From Cedecea davisae DSM 4568 (GTDB taxonomy: Bacteria > Pseudomonadota > Gammaproteobacteria > Enterobacterales > Enterobacteriaceae): DNA of 64,000 bases. A program made the position numbers and the translations under genes. The notes below the pieces were generated by a model. It saw nothing but the letters and a program-made list of their open reading frames with translations. It was not told where the DNA came from and ran no database searches. The stretch is taken from positions 721,647-785,646 of the forward strand of contig NZ_KE161030.1 of assembly GCF_000412335.2 (NCBI RefSeq). The letters are read 5' to 3'. Positions 53,658 through 62,135 of the stretch are shown here, in pieces; positions within the stretch are counted from its first letter, which is position 1; every line of letters starts with the position of its first letter.

Positions 53658-54836
53658 TTAGCGGCTGCCGGACGCTACCGGCTGGCTGTTGTCATGGAGG
53701 ATCTTCGCAACCAGCTGGTCGGCCTGGTCCAGCGCATTTTGATAAACGTCGGTAGTAAAGCGCGGCGTGGCGACGGTTTTTTGCGGCAACAGGTGGCCGT
53801 CTGCATTGCGAATATCTACCCGAGCAAACATAGAAAGCCCTACGCGCAGCGGATGTTTCTGCATGTCGTGCGGGTCGAGCGTGATGCGTACCGGCAGGCG
53901 CTGAACAATCTTGATCCAGTTACCGCTGGCGTTCTGGGCAGGCAGCAGGGAGAAGGCGCTCCCGGTGCCGATGCCGAGGCTTTCTATGGTGCCCTGGTAC
54001 TCAACATCATCGCCGTAAAGGTCGGCGGTTAGCGTCACTTTCTGGCCGAGACGCATGGTCTGCATCTGGCTCTCTTTGAAGTTAGCGTCCACCCACACCT
54101 GGTCCAGCGGGACGATAGCCAGCAGCGTGGTGCCTGAATCAACCCGCATCCCGAGCTGCACGGCGCGCTTTGCTACAAAGCCGCTAACCGGCGCGACGAT
54201 GGTGCTGCGTGCATTGTCGAGGAAGCGCTGGCGCAGGGTCGCTACCGCACTTTTAATTTCCGGGTGGCTATCAATCACTGTGTCATCAACCATCGCGAGG
54301 TTGGTGCGTAATGCCTGCTGTGCGGCGAGCAAATCGCTCTGGGCGCTGGTTACCGCATCGCGGTAGTGAGACAGATCTTCGGCCGCAATAGCCCCGGTGG
54401 CAAAGATTTTCTGGCGGCGAGCATAGTCGCTCTGCGCGGTTTGCAGGGCGACCTGTTTGGCCGCAACCTGGGCGCGATAGTTATCGGCGGTGCTGTACAG
54501 GCCGCGCACCTGGCGCACGGTATTGGCGAGATTGGCTTCGGCCTGCTGTAGCGCAATATTGGTATCGCTTGGGTCAAGCAGCACCAGCGGCTGGCCTTTT
54601 TCGACGTAATCGCCCTCGTCGACGCTCACCTGGGTGACGGTGCCGCCGATTTGCGGGGTCAGAGTGACCTGGTTGCCGTTGACGTAGGCGTCATCGGTGG
54701 TTTCGTAGTAGCGCGCGTACAGCATGTACCACGCCAGACATCCGGCGGCTATCAGCAGCAGGATAATCAGCAAAATAGCGAAGTTGCGCTTACGCTTGCT
54801 TGGTGCGCGTTCTGCCTGCTCGGAAGAGGTTTGCAT
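53658..54836 (-). CDS. EmrA-like membrane fusion protein
   Basis: A 392-residue HlyD/EmrA adaptor (E. coli EmrA is 390). A short cytoplasmic start with basic residues is followed by one TM segment (FAILLIILLLIAAGCLAWYML in part), the lipoyl/barrel-sandwich halves (YVNGNQVTLTPQIGG and GQPLVLLDPSD; then IVAPVSGFVAKRAV), a coiled-coil hairpin of about 100 residues and a beta-barrel (GQKVTLTADLYGDDVEYQGTI in two parts). It links the EmrB-like pump to TolC. It is transcribed after the MarR-type gene with a 27-base gap. Confidence 0.92.
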   Translation of the reverse strand: MQTSSEQAERAPSKRKRNFAILLIILLLIAAGCLAWYMLYARYYETTDDAYVNGNQVTLTPQIGGTVTQVSVDEGDYVEKGQPLVLLDPSDTNIALQQAEANLANTVRQVRGLYSTADNYRAQVAAKQVALQTAQSDYARRQKIFATGAIAAEDLSHYRDAVTSAQSDLLAAQQALRTNLAMVDDTVIDSHPEIKSAVATLRQRFLDNARSTIVAPVSGFVAKRAVQLGMRVDSGTTLLAIVPLDQVWVDANFKESQMQTMRLGQKVTLTADLYGDDVEYQGTIESLGIGTGSAFSLLPAQNASGNWIKIVQRLPVRITLDPHDMQKHPLRVGLSMFARVDIRNADGHLLPQKTVATPRFTTDVYQNALDQADQLVAKILHDNSQPVASGSR

Positions 54837-54863
54837 TTTTGTTATGGCCTTAGTCAGGAAAGC

Positions 54864-55319
54864 TTAAAGGTGGGGCGCGGTAATGTCGTCCGGCAGCATT
54901 TTGATCAGAAGCTCGGTCAACTGTTGGGACTCTTCGGGCGTTAGCCGGGTCGTCAGGGCGCCGATGATGGAGTCCAGCGCTTCGTTCTGGAAGCGATCGC
55001 AAATCTGCTGCCCTTTGTCGGTCAGCTCGAGGATCACCTGGCGTTTATCTTCGGGATTAATGTTTCGCACGATCAGATCTCGCTTCACCATTCGTTCAAG
55101 CATGCGGCTCATCGCGCCGGTATCCATCACCAAATTTTTGCTGACTTCCACCGGGCTGTTAAAGCCTTTGTAGATACTAATCAAAACCTTAAATTGCGCG
55201 CTGGTTATCCCCATAGGGGAAAAATATTGGCTGATAAGCTGATCTTTAAACTGGTTAGACAGGTGGATCAGCAGGCCAAGATGGAGTTTAGAAGAGGGAG
55301 TACCCGCAGTATTACTCAT
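54864..55319 (-). CDS. MarR-family repressor of the efflux operon
   Basis: A 151-residue winged-helix regulator. The DNA-binding part spans about residues 38-105 (SPMGITSAQFKVLISIYKG in part, the recognition helix DTGAMSRMLERMVKRDLIV and the wing NPEDKRQVILELT with the conserved D-x-R). Helices at both ends dimerise. It is the first gene of the operon with the EmrA- and EmrB-like pump. A perfect inverted repeat sits directly upstream of its start codon, so it very likely represses its own operon and is released by a small aromatic ligand. EmrR itself is longer (176 residues); this is a relative, not the orthologue. Confidence 0.92.
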   Translation of the reverse strand: MSNTAGTPSSKLHLGLLIHLSNQFKDQLISQYFSPMGITSAQFKVLISIYKGFNSPVEVSKNLVMDTGAMSRMLERMVKRDLIVRNINPEDKRQVILELTDKGQQICDRFQNEALDSIIGALTTRLTPEESQQLTELLIKMLPDDITAPHL

Positions 55320-55326
55320 GATATTT

Positions 55327-55364
55327 GCCTGGTCAGTAATTACAAATGAAATTACTGACCAGGC
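55327..55364. promoter_or_regulatory. Palindromic operator of the MarR-type repressor
   Basis: GCCTGGTCAGTAATT and AATTACTGACCAGGC are perfect 15-bp inverted arms with an 8-base spacer, starting seven bases upstream of the marR-type start codon. Size, symmetry and place fit a MarR-dimer operator; the repeat could also fold as mRNA leader structure. Confidence 0.8.
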
Positions 55365-55405
55365 ATTAAATTGTCAACGTTATGTCAGGATAAGCGCACT
55401 TTTTG

Positions 55406-55990
55406 TCAGTTTGCCAGCCAGGCCCGGGCGGTGTTTTTCATGGCAATTTCCAGCTCTGACCCCTGGGTGGCAAACACACGTTGTACCGGAAAACCTGATT
55501 TTTCCAGCAGATAAGCGAGCGGAGCGTAGGCCGCCGGGTAACGTTTAGCGGCTGGTTTATCAATGTCCACCGGGCCAAACGGGAAGTCGAACGAGCCAAA
55601 GTCGTAAACCACCTGGCGGCGCAGGATCCGCCAGGCACCGTCGCGTTTTTCCAGCATGTCGTAAAAGCGGTTATGGCAGGTGGCGCCAAATTCCAGCTTG
55701 TGGTTCTGGCCAATAATCATGGCGTTGGTTTCTGAAATAGCTTTATTTCGGGCGTTGTTAAAGGTGACAACCGGGGTGCCAATCAGATGTTTAGTGCTGA
55801 TGTCGGACTTGCCCATGCGCATCGATCCTTTGATAAATTCGCTGGCGAGGCCTTCAAACCAGGTCACTTCGATGGTGCCCTCCGGGTGAAAAAGCTCGGC
55901 CAGCTTGTCCCACTGCGAAAGGTCGCGGTACATCCAGCCGTTCATCAAATCGTTGATAGCAAGGCGATCCTGCAAATAGTCACTGTTCAT
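55406..55990 (-). CDS. NTF2/SnoaL-like protein
   Basis: A 194-residue cytoplasmic protein with an NTF2-like (SnoaL/ring-hydroxylating dioxygenase beta-type) cone fold: LQDRLAINDLMNGWMYRDLSQWD in two parts, LFHPEGTIEVTWFEG, and TCHNRFYDMLEKRDGAWRILRRQVVYDFG in pieces. The DRLAI...L..W...D..W motif is common in polyketide cyclase/dehydratase-like members. The ATG at 55990 follows AGGAG. The gene is divergent from a LysR regulator with a 103-base shared promoter region, the usual arrangement for a LysR-controlled enzyme gene. The substrate is unknown. Confidence 0.82.
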   Translation of the reverse strand: MNSDYLQDRLAINDLMNGWMYRDLSQWDKLAELFHPEGTIEVTWFEGLASEFIKGSMRMGKSDISTKHLIGTPVVTFNNARNKAISETNAMIIGQNHKLEFGATCHNRFYDMLEKRDGAWRILRRQVVYDFGSFDFPFGPVDIDKPAAKRYPAAYAPLAYLLEKSGFPVQRVFATQGSELEIAMKNTARAWLAN

Positions 55991-56093
55991 AAAAGGCTCC
56001 TGTAAAGGTGAGGAGCCATTGTTGCTCCGCGTTATCGATAAATGAAATATATTGATATGATGATTCAATCATTAAAATTGATGGTTTGGCGCT

Positions 56094-56978
56094 ATGGAAT
56101 TAAGACATCTTCGCTACTTTGTCACGCTAGCCGAAACCGGGCATTTCGGGCAGGCGGCAGCCCTGCTGCACATCGTTCAGCCCGCGCTGAGTATGCAGAT
56201 CCGCGCCCTGGAAGAAGAGGTTGGCGGGCCGCTGTTTACGCGCACCAGCCGTAAAGTCGAGCTAACGGAAGCCGGGCAATTACTGTTACCGGAGGCAAGG
56301 CGTACGTTAGAGCAGGCCGAACACGGTAAAAATATAGTTCAGCGGGCGTTACGTGGCGAAACCGGGCTGGTCAGAGTCGGCTTTGCGGGCAATGCTGTGG
56401 TTTCCGGGCAGCTGATGAACGATGTCCGGGCTTTTCGCCACCGGTGGCCGGAGGTTGAGCTTCAGCTTCATGAAATGTCGCCCCTGGCGCTCGGTGAGGC
56501 GCTTAGCCAGCGGGCTATCGACGTGGCCTATACGCCATTAATGGGCAAACTGGGCGAAGATATTAAAGCGGTGAAGATTGCAGAATGGCCGATGATGGTC
56601 GCCCTGGCGGAAGATAGCCCGCTGGCGGGCGAAAAACAGATTACGCTTGAGATGCTGGCGCAGGTTCCGCATATCCAGTTCGCCGCGGGCGAAGGGGACG
56701 AAGCCCTGGAGCAGGTTCGTGAAAAGTGGCGCGCAGAACTGCCGCAGCCGCTGTATCAGGCCCAAAGCACGCTTGGCGTTCTGGCTATGGTTGCCTCCGG
56801 GTTTGGCATTGCGCTGCTGCCTCACTCTTTTACCCACATTGCTATTCCGCACCTGGTTTATCAGCCAATTTCCGATCGGCGGCTGATGGCAGAGTTGCTA
56901 TTGTTAAGCCGCCGGGATGAAACCCAGGGAGCCGTGCTCGCCTGGACTCGTCTCGCCCAGAATAATAATCACGACTAA
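56094..56978 (+). CDS. LysR-family transcriptional regulator
   Basis: A 294-residue LysR regulator. The N-terminal HTH reads MELRHLRYFVTLAETGHFGQAAALLHIVQPALSMQIRALEEE in successive pieces, the standard pattern. The effector domain (about residues 90-290) begins GLVRVGFAGNAVVSGQL and contains the two-subdomain fold typical of BenM/CatR-type members. Position suggests that it controls the divergent NTF2-like gene in response to an aromatic or small acid ligand, and possibly the neighbouring efflux operon. Its end is 19 bases from the yaiW start. Confidence 0.92.
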   Translation: MELRHLRYFVTLAETGHFGQAAALLHIVQPALSMQIRALEEEVGGPLFTRTSRKVELTEAGQLLLPEARRTLEQAEHGKNIVQRALRGETGLVRVGFAGNAVVSGQLMNDVRAFRHRWPEVELQLHEMSPLALGEALSQRAIDVAYTPLMGKLGEDIKAVKIAEWPMMVALAEDSPLAGEKQITLEMLAQVPHIQFAAGEGDEALEQVREKWRAELPQPLYQAQSTLGVLAMVASGFGIALLPHSFTHIAIPHLVYQPISDRRLMAELLLLSRRDETQGAVLAWTRLAQNNNHD

Positions 56979-56997
56979 ACGCTATGAGGATGGCAAT

Positions 56998-58101
56998 TTG
57001 AACAGGCAGCATGGATTGATGGCGCTCTCTCTGGGCGCTCTGTTGGTACTTAGCGGCTGTACAACAAAAAGCAGTTCACCCGCATCAACGACAACGGCAG
57101 CGGCAAAACCGGTTGATATCGAAACCGTTACGCTGCGGAAAATTCCGCAGGGCGTTAAAGACAGAGACGAGCTGGCTAAAGATCTGCTGACCACGCTTAA
57201 GAGCCAGAACATTGAACCGACGGAGGAGAATGTCTGCTCCGTGCTGGCCATTGCTTTGCAGGAGTCCAACCTGCAGGCCGACCCGGCCGTGCCGGGGCTG
57301 AATAAAATTGCGTGGAAAGAGATAGACCGCAGGGCGGAGAAAATGCATATCCCGCCACTGCTGGTTCATACCGCGTTGCGTATTAATTCTCCCAACGGTA
57401 AAAGCTACAGCGAGCGTCTGGACAAGGTAAAAACCGAAGGCCAGCTTAGCGCTATTTTTGACGACTTCCTTACCATGGTGCCGATGGGCCAGAAGCTGTT
57501 TGGCAGCTTTAATCCGGTACGAACCGGCGGCACGATGCAGGTTAGCGTCGCCTTTGCCGAGAAGCACACCGACGGCTACCCGTGGAAAATGGAAGGCTCG
57601 GTGCGCCAGGAAGTCTTCACCCGCCGCGGCGGGCTGTGGTTTGGCACTTACCATCTGCTGAATTATCCGGCCAATTACACGAAGCCGATTTATCGTTTCG
57701 CGGATTATAACGCGGGCTGGTACGCAAGCCGCAACGCCGCCTTCCAGAGCGCCGTTAGCCGCGCCACCGGCACAAAGCTGGCGCTGGACGGCGACCTTAT
57801 TCTCTACACCAGCGACCAGGCGAGCAGCACCGAGCTTGCGGTACGCAAACTGGCGAAACAGCTGGATATGAGCAATAGCGAAATCCGCCGCGCGCTGCAA
57901 AAAGGGGACAGCATCGGCTTTGAAAAAACCAGCCTGTATAAGCAGGTATTTGCTATAGCGGAGAAGAAAGCGGGCCAGCCGCTAGCGCGAGAAGTGCTGC
58001 CGGGTATCACGCTCGAAAGTCCGAAAATCACCCGCAATTTAACCACCGCCTGGTTTGCTAAGCGGGTGGATGACCGGCGAGCGAGCTGTATGCAGCGTTA
58101 G
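56998..58101 (+). CDS. yaiW: Surface lipoprotein YaiW
   Basis: A 367-residue lipoprotein (DUF1615; E. coli YaiW is 364) with a signal peptide ending in the lipobox LSGC (Cys21). Conserved body: VKDRDELAKDL, NVCSVLAIALQESN, ADPAVPGLNKIAW, IDRRAEKMHIP, MVPMGQKLFGS, RRGGLWFGTYHLLNYPA and ITRNLTTAWFAKRVD. In E. coli YaiW is an outer-membrane surface lipoprotein that works with SbmA in uptake of proline-rich peptides. The start appears to be TTG 56998, preceded by GAGGATGG; upstream in-frame codons run into the LysR gene. In E. coli yaiW follows sbmA directly; here about 5 kb separate them. Confidence 0.94.
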   Translation: MNRQHGLMALSLGALLVLSGCTTKSSSPASTTTAAAKPVDIETVTLRKIPQGVKDRDELAKDLLTTLKSQNIEPTEENVCSVLAIALQESNLQADPAVPGLNKIAWKEIDRRAEKMHIPPLLVHTALRINSPNGKSYSERLDKVKTEGQLSAIFDDFLTMVPMGQKLFGSFNPVRTGGTMQVSVAFAEKHTDGYPWKMEGSVRQEVFTRRGGLWFGTYHLLNYPANYTKPIYRFADYNAGWYASRNAAFQSAVSRATGTKLALDGDLILYTSDQASSTELAVRKLAKQLDMSNSEIRRALQKGDSIGFEKTSLYKQVFAIAEKKAGQPLAREVLPGITLESPKITRNLTTAWFAKRVDDRRASCMQR

Positions 58102-58140
58102 TCATCTCAGGCGGGAGCGGGCAGGCTTCCGCCTCAGGAT

Positions 58141-58479
58141 TTAATAAAACCAGAAGGGATGGCGACGCTGGCGCAGGCGCAGCACAAGGGCAATAACGCC
58201 AAGCGTTAACGCGCCAAGCAGGAATGGGATCAGGCCAAATAGGGTGCTTACCGCCAGCCCCATTTCGATGCGCGGGCGGGCAGCGTCATTGCTTTGCGCG
58301 AGGTATTCCAGCACGCCGGGTGCCTGGACTATCAGGTTCAGTATCTGGGTTGCCACCCAGAAGCAAAACAGCACAAACAACGTATAGGCAACGTTGCCCA
58401 ACGCGGATGTTTCTGTTTTGGTTGTCGTTATCATCCGGGGTACCGGAACAACGGCTTTCGACAATGTGATATCAGCCAT
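58141..58479 (-). CDS. yaiY: Inner-membrane protein YaiY
   Basis: A 112-residue protein (E. coli YaiY is 102; DUF2755) with two TM segments: GNVAYTLFVLFCFWVATQILNL (in pieces) and FGLIPFLLGALTLGVIALVL in part. Function is unknown. The frame extends to 58503, but GGAGG lies six bases before the ATG at 58479 (MADITLS), matching the start of YaiY (MADFTLS). It is convergent with yaiW as in E. coli. Confidence 0.9.
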   Translation of the reverse strand: MADITLSKAVVPVPRMITTTKTETSALGNVAYTLFVLFCFWVATQILNLIVQAPGVLEYLAQSNDAARPRIEMGLAVSTLFGLIPFLLGALTLGVIALVLRLRQRRHPFWFY

Positions 58480-58751
58480 CATGACCTCCCGTAAAATCGC
58501 CATGCTAATCAGGCGCGTGACTGCCCGTAGCGCAAATTTTGGCAGGTCAGGGGAGTTGTCAATATCAGATTGCTGGTAATTTTGCGGGCAGAATCCTCCT
58601 GGATTTGCATTTTTTGCTCAACTTCACATTTTTGTAACTTAAATGAAATCTCATTAACATTGTGCTAATTATGCGCCCGGCAACAGGCAGTTTCCCGGCC
58701 GTCGATATGCGACAATGCCGTCTGGTTTATCTCTGATGATATGAGGCTGAC

Positions 58752-58964
58752 ATGTTGACCCTGAAAATGCGTCGCGACTGGCACTATTACGCGGTGGCGA
58801 TTGGCCTTATCTTTATTCTGAACGGCGTGCTTGGCCTGCTGGGGCTGGAAACGAAAGGCTGGCAAAACTATGCGGTGGGGCTGGTAACGTGGGTAATTTG
58901 CTTCTGGCTTGCGGGATTTATTATCCGCCGCCCCCGCGAAGAGTCGGAAACGGCGGAACCCTAA
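58752..58964 (+). CDS. yaiZ: Small inner-membrane protein YaiZ
   Basis: A 70-residue protein, identical in length to E. coli YaiZ (DUF2754). It has two TM segments, one starting HYYAVAIGLIFILNG and one in VGLVTWVICFWLAGFII, with a charged C-terminus. Function is unknown. It is convergent with ddlA with a gap of only three bases. Confidence 0.92.
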   Translation: MLTLKMRRDWHYYAVAIGLIFILNGVLGLLGLETKGWQNYAVGLVTWVICFWLAGFIIRRPREESETAEP

Positions 58965-58967
58965 ACA

Positions 58968-60068
58968 CTACGAGGTGATTGAGCTTTTCAGAGCGCAATC
59001 CTGCTGGTGGCGTTCAAGAGCCAGTTCGATCAGGCGGGTGATCAGCTCCTGGTAGCCAAGCCCGCTGGCCTGCCAGAGTTTTGGATACATGCTGATGTTG
59101 GTAAAGCCCGGCAGCGTGTTGATCTCGTTGATGATAACTTCGTTATCTTCGGTCAGGAACACGTCAACGCGCGCCATACCGCTGCACTCGAGCGCCTGGT
59201 AAGCGCGAACGGCAATTTTGCGGATCTTGTCGTTCACTTCGGCTTCAAGCGCCGCCGGAACCACGACCTGGGCAGCCTGCTCGTCGATGTATTTGGTATC
59301 GTAGGAGTAGAACTCGCTGTTGACTACAATCTCGCCGCAGGTGCTGGCCTGCGGGTAATCATTACCCAATACCGCGCATTCGATTTCACGCCCTTTAATC
59401 CCGGTTTCAACCACCACTTTATGGTCAAACTCGAAGGCTAACGCCACCGCAGCATGATATTGATCTTCATTGCTGGCCTTGCTGACGCCGACGGAAGAAC
59501 CCTGATTTGCCGGTTTGACAAACAGCGGTAAGCCGAGCTGCTTTTCAACTTCTGCGAAGCTGATTTTGCCGCGGTTAGCGCGGGTCAGGGTGATAAACGG
59601 CGCTACGTTCAGACCGGCATCGCGCAGCAGGCGCTTGGCTACGTCTTTGTCCATGCTGACCGCCGAGCCGAGCACGCCGGAGCCGACAAACGGCAGATTT
59701 GCCACGCGCAGCATGCCCTGCAAAGAACCGTCTTCGCCCAGCGTGCCGTGCACAATCGGGAAAATAACGTCAATCTGGGAAAGCTGCTCTGCGCTGCTGG
59801 TTTCAATCAGCTGGTGTTCGGTCTGGCCGGGAACCAGCGCGACATTTTTCTCGGAGCGATTTAGGGCGATAAGCGCCGGGTTATTGGCGTTCAGCAGATA
59901 GCTGGACGCGTCGTTGATATGCCATTGCCCCTGCTTATCAATGCCCAACAACACCACGTCAAATTTCGACTTATCAATGGCGTCGACGATGTTTTTTGCC
60001 GACTGCAGCGACACCTCGTGTTCTGCTGATTTTCCCCCAAACACGATACCAACCCGCAGTTTTGCCAT
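58968..60068 (-). CDS. ddlA: D-alanine--D-alanine ligase DdlA
   Basis: A 366-residue ATP-grasp enzyme (E. coli DdlA is 364). It joins two D-alanines for the peptidoglycan peptide. Motifs: [14 protein letters not shown] at the N-terminus, [29 protein letters not shown] (ATP-grasp loop), and the C-terminal [15 protein letters not shown]. Besides its cell-wall role it draws on the same D-alanine pool that a D-alanine-type Dlt pathway would use. The start follows a modest site; no terminator is seen before yaiZ. Confidence 0.96.
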   Translation of the reverse strand: MAKLRVGIVFGGKSAEHEVSLQSAKNIVDAIDKSKFDVVLLGIDKQGQWHINDASSYLLNANNPALIALNRSEKNVALVPGQTEHQLIETSSAEQLSQIDVIFPIVHGTLGEDGSLQGMLRVANLPFVGSGVLGSAVSMDKDVAKRLLRDAGLNVAPFITLTRANRGKISFAEVEKQLGLPLFVKPANQGSSVGVSKASNEDQYHAAVALAFEFDHKVVVETGIKGREIECAVLGNDYPQASTCGEIVVNSEFYSYDTKYIDEQAAQVVVPAALEAEVNDKIRKIAVRAYQALECSGMARVDVFLTEDNEVIINEINTLPGFTNISMYPKLWQASGLGYQELITRLIELALERHQQDCALKSSITS

Positions 60069-60288
60069 GCCTTTAATCCACCCATAAACTTTACGAAGGC
60101 GGACAACATACCATGCTCATAACGGGGATTCATGTGGTTCCTGCATCCGCGGGGGATATGTGAGTTGGTAAGCAATCATTTCTATATCGTAATGGCGATT
60201 CCAGGGTGCTGACGGCGATATTCGTTAGTGTGATAAGCTTTATTCAAATCGTTCTATTCTGGTTGCATCCCCTTTGAAAAAACGCGCT

Positions 60289-61506
60289 ATGGAATCCTGG
60301 AAGGTTAACCTCATTTCGGTCTGGTTCGGCTGTTTCTTTACCGGCCTTGCGATTAGCCAGATTTTGCCCTTTCTGCCGCTCTACGTAGAGCAGCTCGGCG
60401 TTAGCTCCCATGAGGCGCTGTCCATGTGGTCGGGGCTGACCTTTAGCGTGACGTTTCTGGTTTCCGCCATTGTTTCTCCGATGTGGGGCAGCCTTGCCGA
60501 CCGCAAAGGGCGAAAGTTGATGCTGCTGCGCGCCTCCTTCGGCATGGCGGTTGCTATCCTGCTTCAGGCTTTTGCCACCAACGTCTGGCAGCTTTTCCTG
60601 CTGCGCGCGGTGATGGGGCTGACCTCCGGCTATATTCCTAATGCCATGGCGCTGGTGGCTTCTCAGGTGCCGCGCGAACGCAGCGGCTGGGCCATAAGCA
60701 CTTTATCTACCGGGCAGATTAGCGGCGTGATAGTCGGCCCGCTGCTCGGGGGGTTTATGGCGGACCACCTGGGCTTGAGGCCGGTATTTTTTGCCACCGC
60801 CGGGCTGCTGATGGTGAGTTTCCTGGTCACTCTGCTACTCATAAAAGAGGGGCCGCGCCCGAAGATTAGCAAAGCCGATCGCCTGAGCGGCAAAGAGGTG
60901 TTCGCCACGCTGCCTTATCCGTGGCTGATTTTCAGCCTGTTTTTGACGACCCTGGTTATTCAGCTGTGCAACGGCTCGATAGGCCCGATCCTTGCCCTGT
61001 TTATTAAGCAACTTTCACCAGACAGCACCAATATCGCCTTTATGAGCGGCTTTATTGCCGCCCTGCCTGGGATTTCTGCGCTGTTTGCCGCCCCAAGACT
61101 CGGCAAACTGGGCGACAGAATCGGCACCGAGCGTATTTTGATGGCGACCCTCGCGTGCGCCGTGGTGTTATTCCTGGCAATGTCCTTTGTGACCTCGCCG
61201 TTCCAGTTGGGAATATTGCGTTTTCTGCTGGGCTTTGCCGACGGTGCGATGCTCCCGGCGGTGCAAACTCTGCTGCTGAAATATTGCAGCGACCAGGTAA
61301 CCGGGCGCATCTTCGGTTATAACCAGTCGTTTATGTATCTGGGCAACGTGGCGGGGCCTTTAATGGGGGCCGGAGTCTCGGCAATGGCCGGTTTTCGTTA
61401 CGTTTTTGCCGCAACCGCGCTGGTTGTTTTAATCAACATCTGGCAGCTGGCGGTGGCTTTGAAACGTAAAAAACTCCGTCAAAAAGAGCTGGAGCGACAA
61501 ATTTAA
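60289..61506 (+). CDS. MdtG-like MFS drug efflux protein
   Basis: A 405-residue DHA1-family transporter with 12 TM segments (E. coli MdtG is 408). It has motif A (GSLADRKGRKLMLLRASFGM), PNAMALVASQVPRERSGWA in two parts, motif C-like GVIVGPLLGG and a second motif A-like LGKLGDRIGTERIL. The similarity to MdtG is strong but the gene lies between ddlA and iraP, where E. coli has none, so it is best treated as a paralogue. ATG 60289 is used; a TTG five codons upstream is the alternative, and neither has a good ribosome site. Confidence 0.9.
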   Translation: MESWKVNLISVWFGCFFTGLAISQILPFLPLYVEQLGVSSHEALSMWSGLTFSVTFLVSAIVSPMWGSLADRKGRKLMLLRASFGMAVAILLQAFATNVWQLFLLRAVMGLTSGYIPNAMALVASQVPRERSGWAISTLSTGQISGVIVGPLLGGFMADHLGLRPVFFATAGLLMVSFLVTLLLIKEGPRPKISKADRLSGKEVFATLPYPWLIFSLFLTTLVIQLCNGSIGPILALFIKQLSPDSTNIAFMSGFIAALPGISALFAAPRLGKLGDRIGTERILMATLACAVVLFLAMSFVTSPFQLGILRFLLGFADGAMLPAVQTLLLKYCSDQVTGRIFGYNQSFMYLGNVAGPLMGAGVSAMAGFRYVFAATALVVLINIWQLAVALKRKKLRQKELERQI

Positions 61507-61520
61507 AACGGATTTTTTTT

Positions 61521-61598
61521 TGCCCGGCGGCAATATTAATGAGTGGAACATGGAGAATAATTCCCACTTATTATTGTTCGCCGGATGGCAGGTTTTTT
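61521..61598 (+). terminator. Long imperfect hairpin after the MdtG-like gene
   Basis: TGCC.GGCG.CAATA (from 61521) pairs with TATTG..CGCC..GGCA (to 61590) around a 30-base inner region with a short second stem, followed by GGTTTTTT. It may terminate the transporter mRNA or be the 3' end of a small RNA. Confidence 0.4.
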
Positions 61599-61780
61599 AG
61601 CGAATAATATTCCATTATTCTTTTTTTGATACGCAAAAAAAATGCATCCGCGATTATTAGCAGACTGAATCGTTTTAATATCGCCTTTATTTGCTATTAC
61701 GCACATATTTAACGCGGCATATTGCTCTCAGGTGGATCTGAGTGTTAACGTCATGTCTTAACCCCGCAGGGACTGAGAAA

Positions 61781-62041
61781 ATGAAAAATCTTATTGCAGA
61801 GTTATTGGTTAAACTCGCTGAGAAGGAAGAGGAATCAAAAGAACTGGTGGCTCAGGTTGAGGCGCTGGAAATAGTCGTTACGGCGCTGCTGAGGCGGCTC
61901 GAGCAGGGGGAGCGCCAGCAGCTGGTCGACAGTATTGAAGGGGCGTTAGATGATGCATCCCCAAAGACCGTAGTGCCATTTCAGGATACCGAATTACTTC
62001 GTCAATATTTAAAAAAACTGCTTATTCACCCACGTAGTTGA
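61781..62041 (+). CDS. iraP: RssB anti-adaptor IraP
   Basis: An 86-residue protein, the same length as E. coli IraP. It begins [22 protein letters not shown], a coiled-coil helix (read in pieces), continues [18 protein letters not shown] and ends [17 protein letters not shown], each close to IraP. It binds the adaptor RssB and so stabilises sigma S during phosphate starvation, which fits its place before phoA. ATG 61781 follows AGGGACTGAG; an upstream in-frame ATG at 61742 would add 13 residues not found in IraP. Confidence 0.94.
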   Translation: MKNLIAELLVKLAEKEEESKELVAQVEALEIVVTALLRRLEQGERQQLVDSIEGALDDASPKTVVPFQDTELLRQYLKKLLIHPRS

Positions 62042-62052
62042 ATCAAATTTCT

Positions 62053-62070
62053 CTGTCATATTAATGTCAT
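62053..62070 (+). promoter_or_regulatory. Pho box upstream of phoA
   Basis: CTGTCAT-ATTA-ATGTCAT: two 7-base direct repeats with a 4-base spacer, the PhoB-binding layout of E. coli phoA (CTGTCATAAAGTTGTCAC). A TATACT -10 hexamer follows at 62081-62086, ten bases downstream, and there is no good -35, as expected for a PhoB-activated promoter. Confidence 0.92.
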
Positions 62071-62135
62071 AAGCTATTTTTATACTCGCTCTGTTTTTAT
62101 TTTGTATTCAGTAGTTACTACATGGAGAAAATAAA

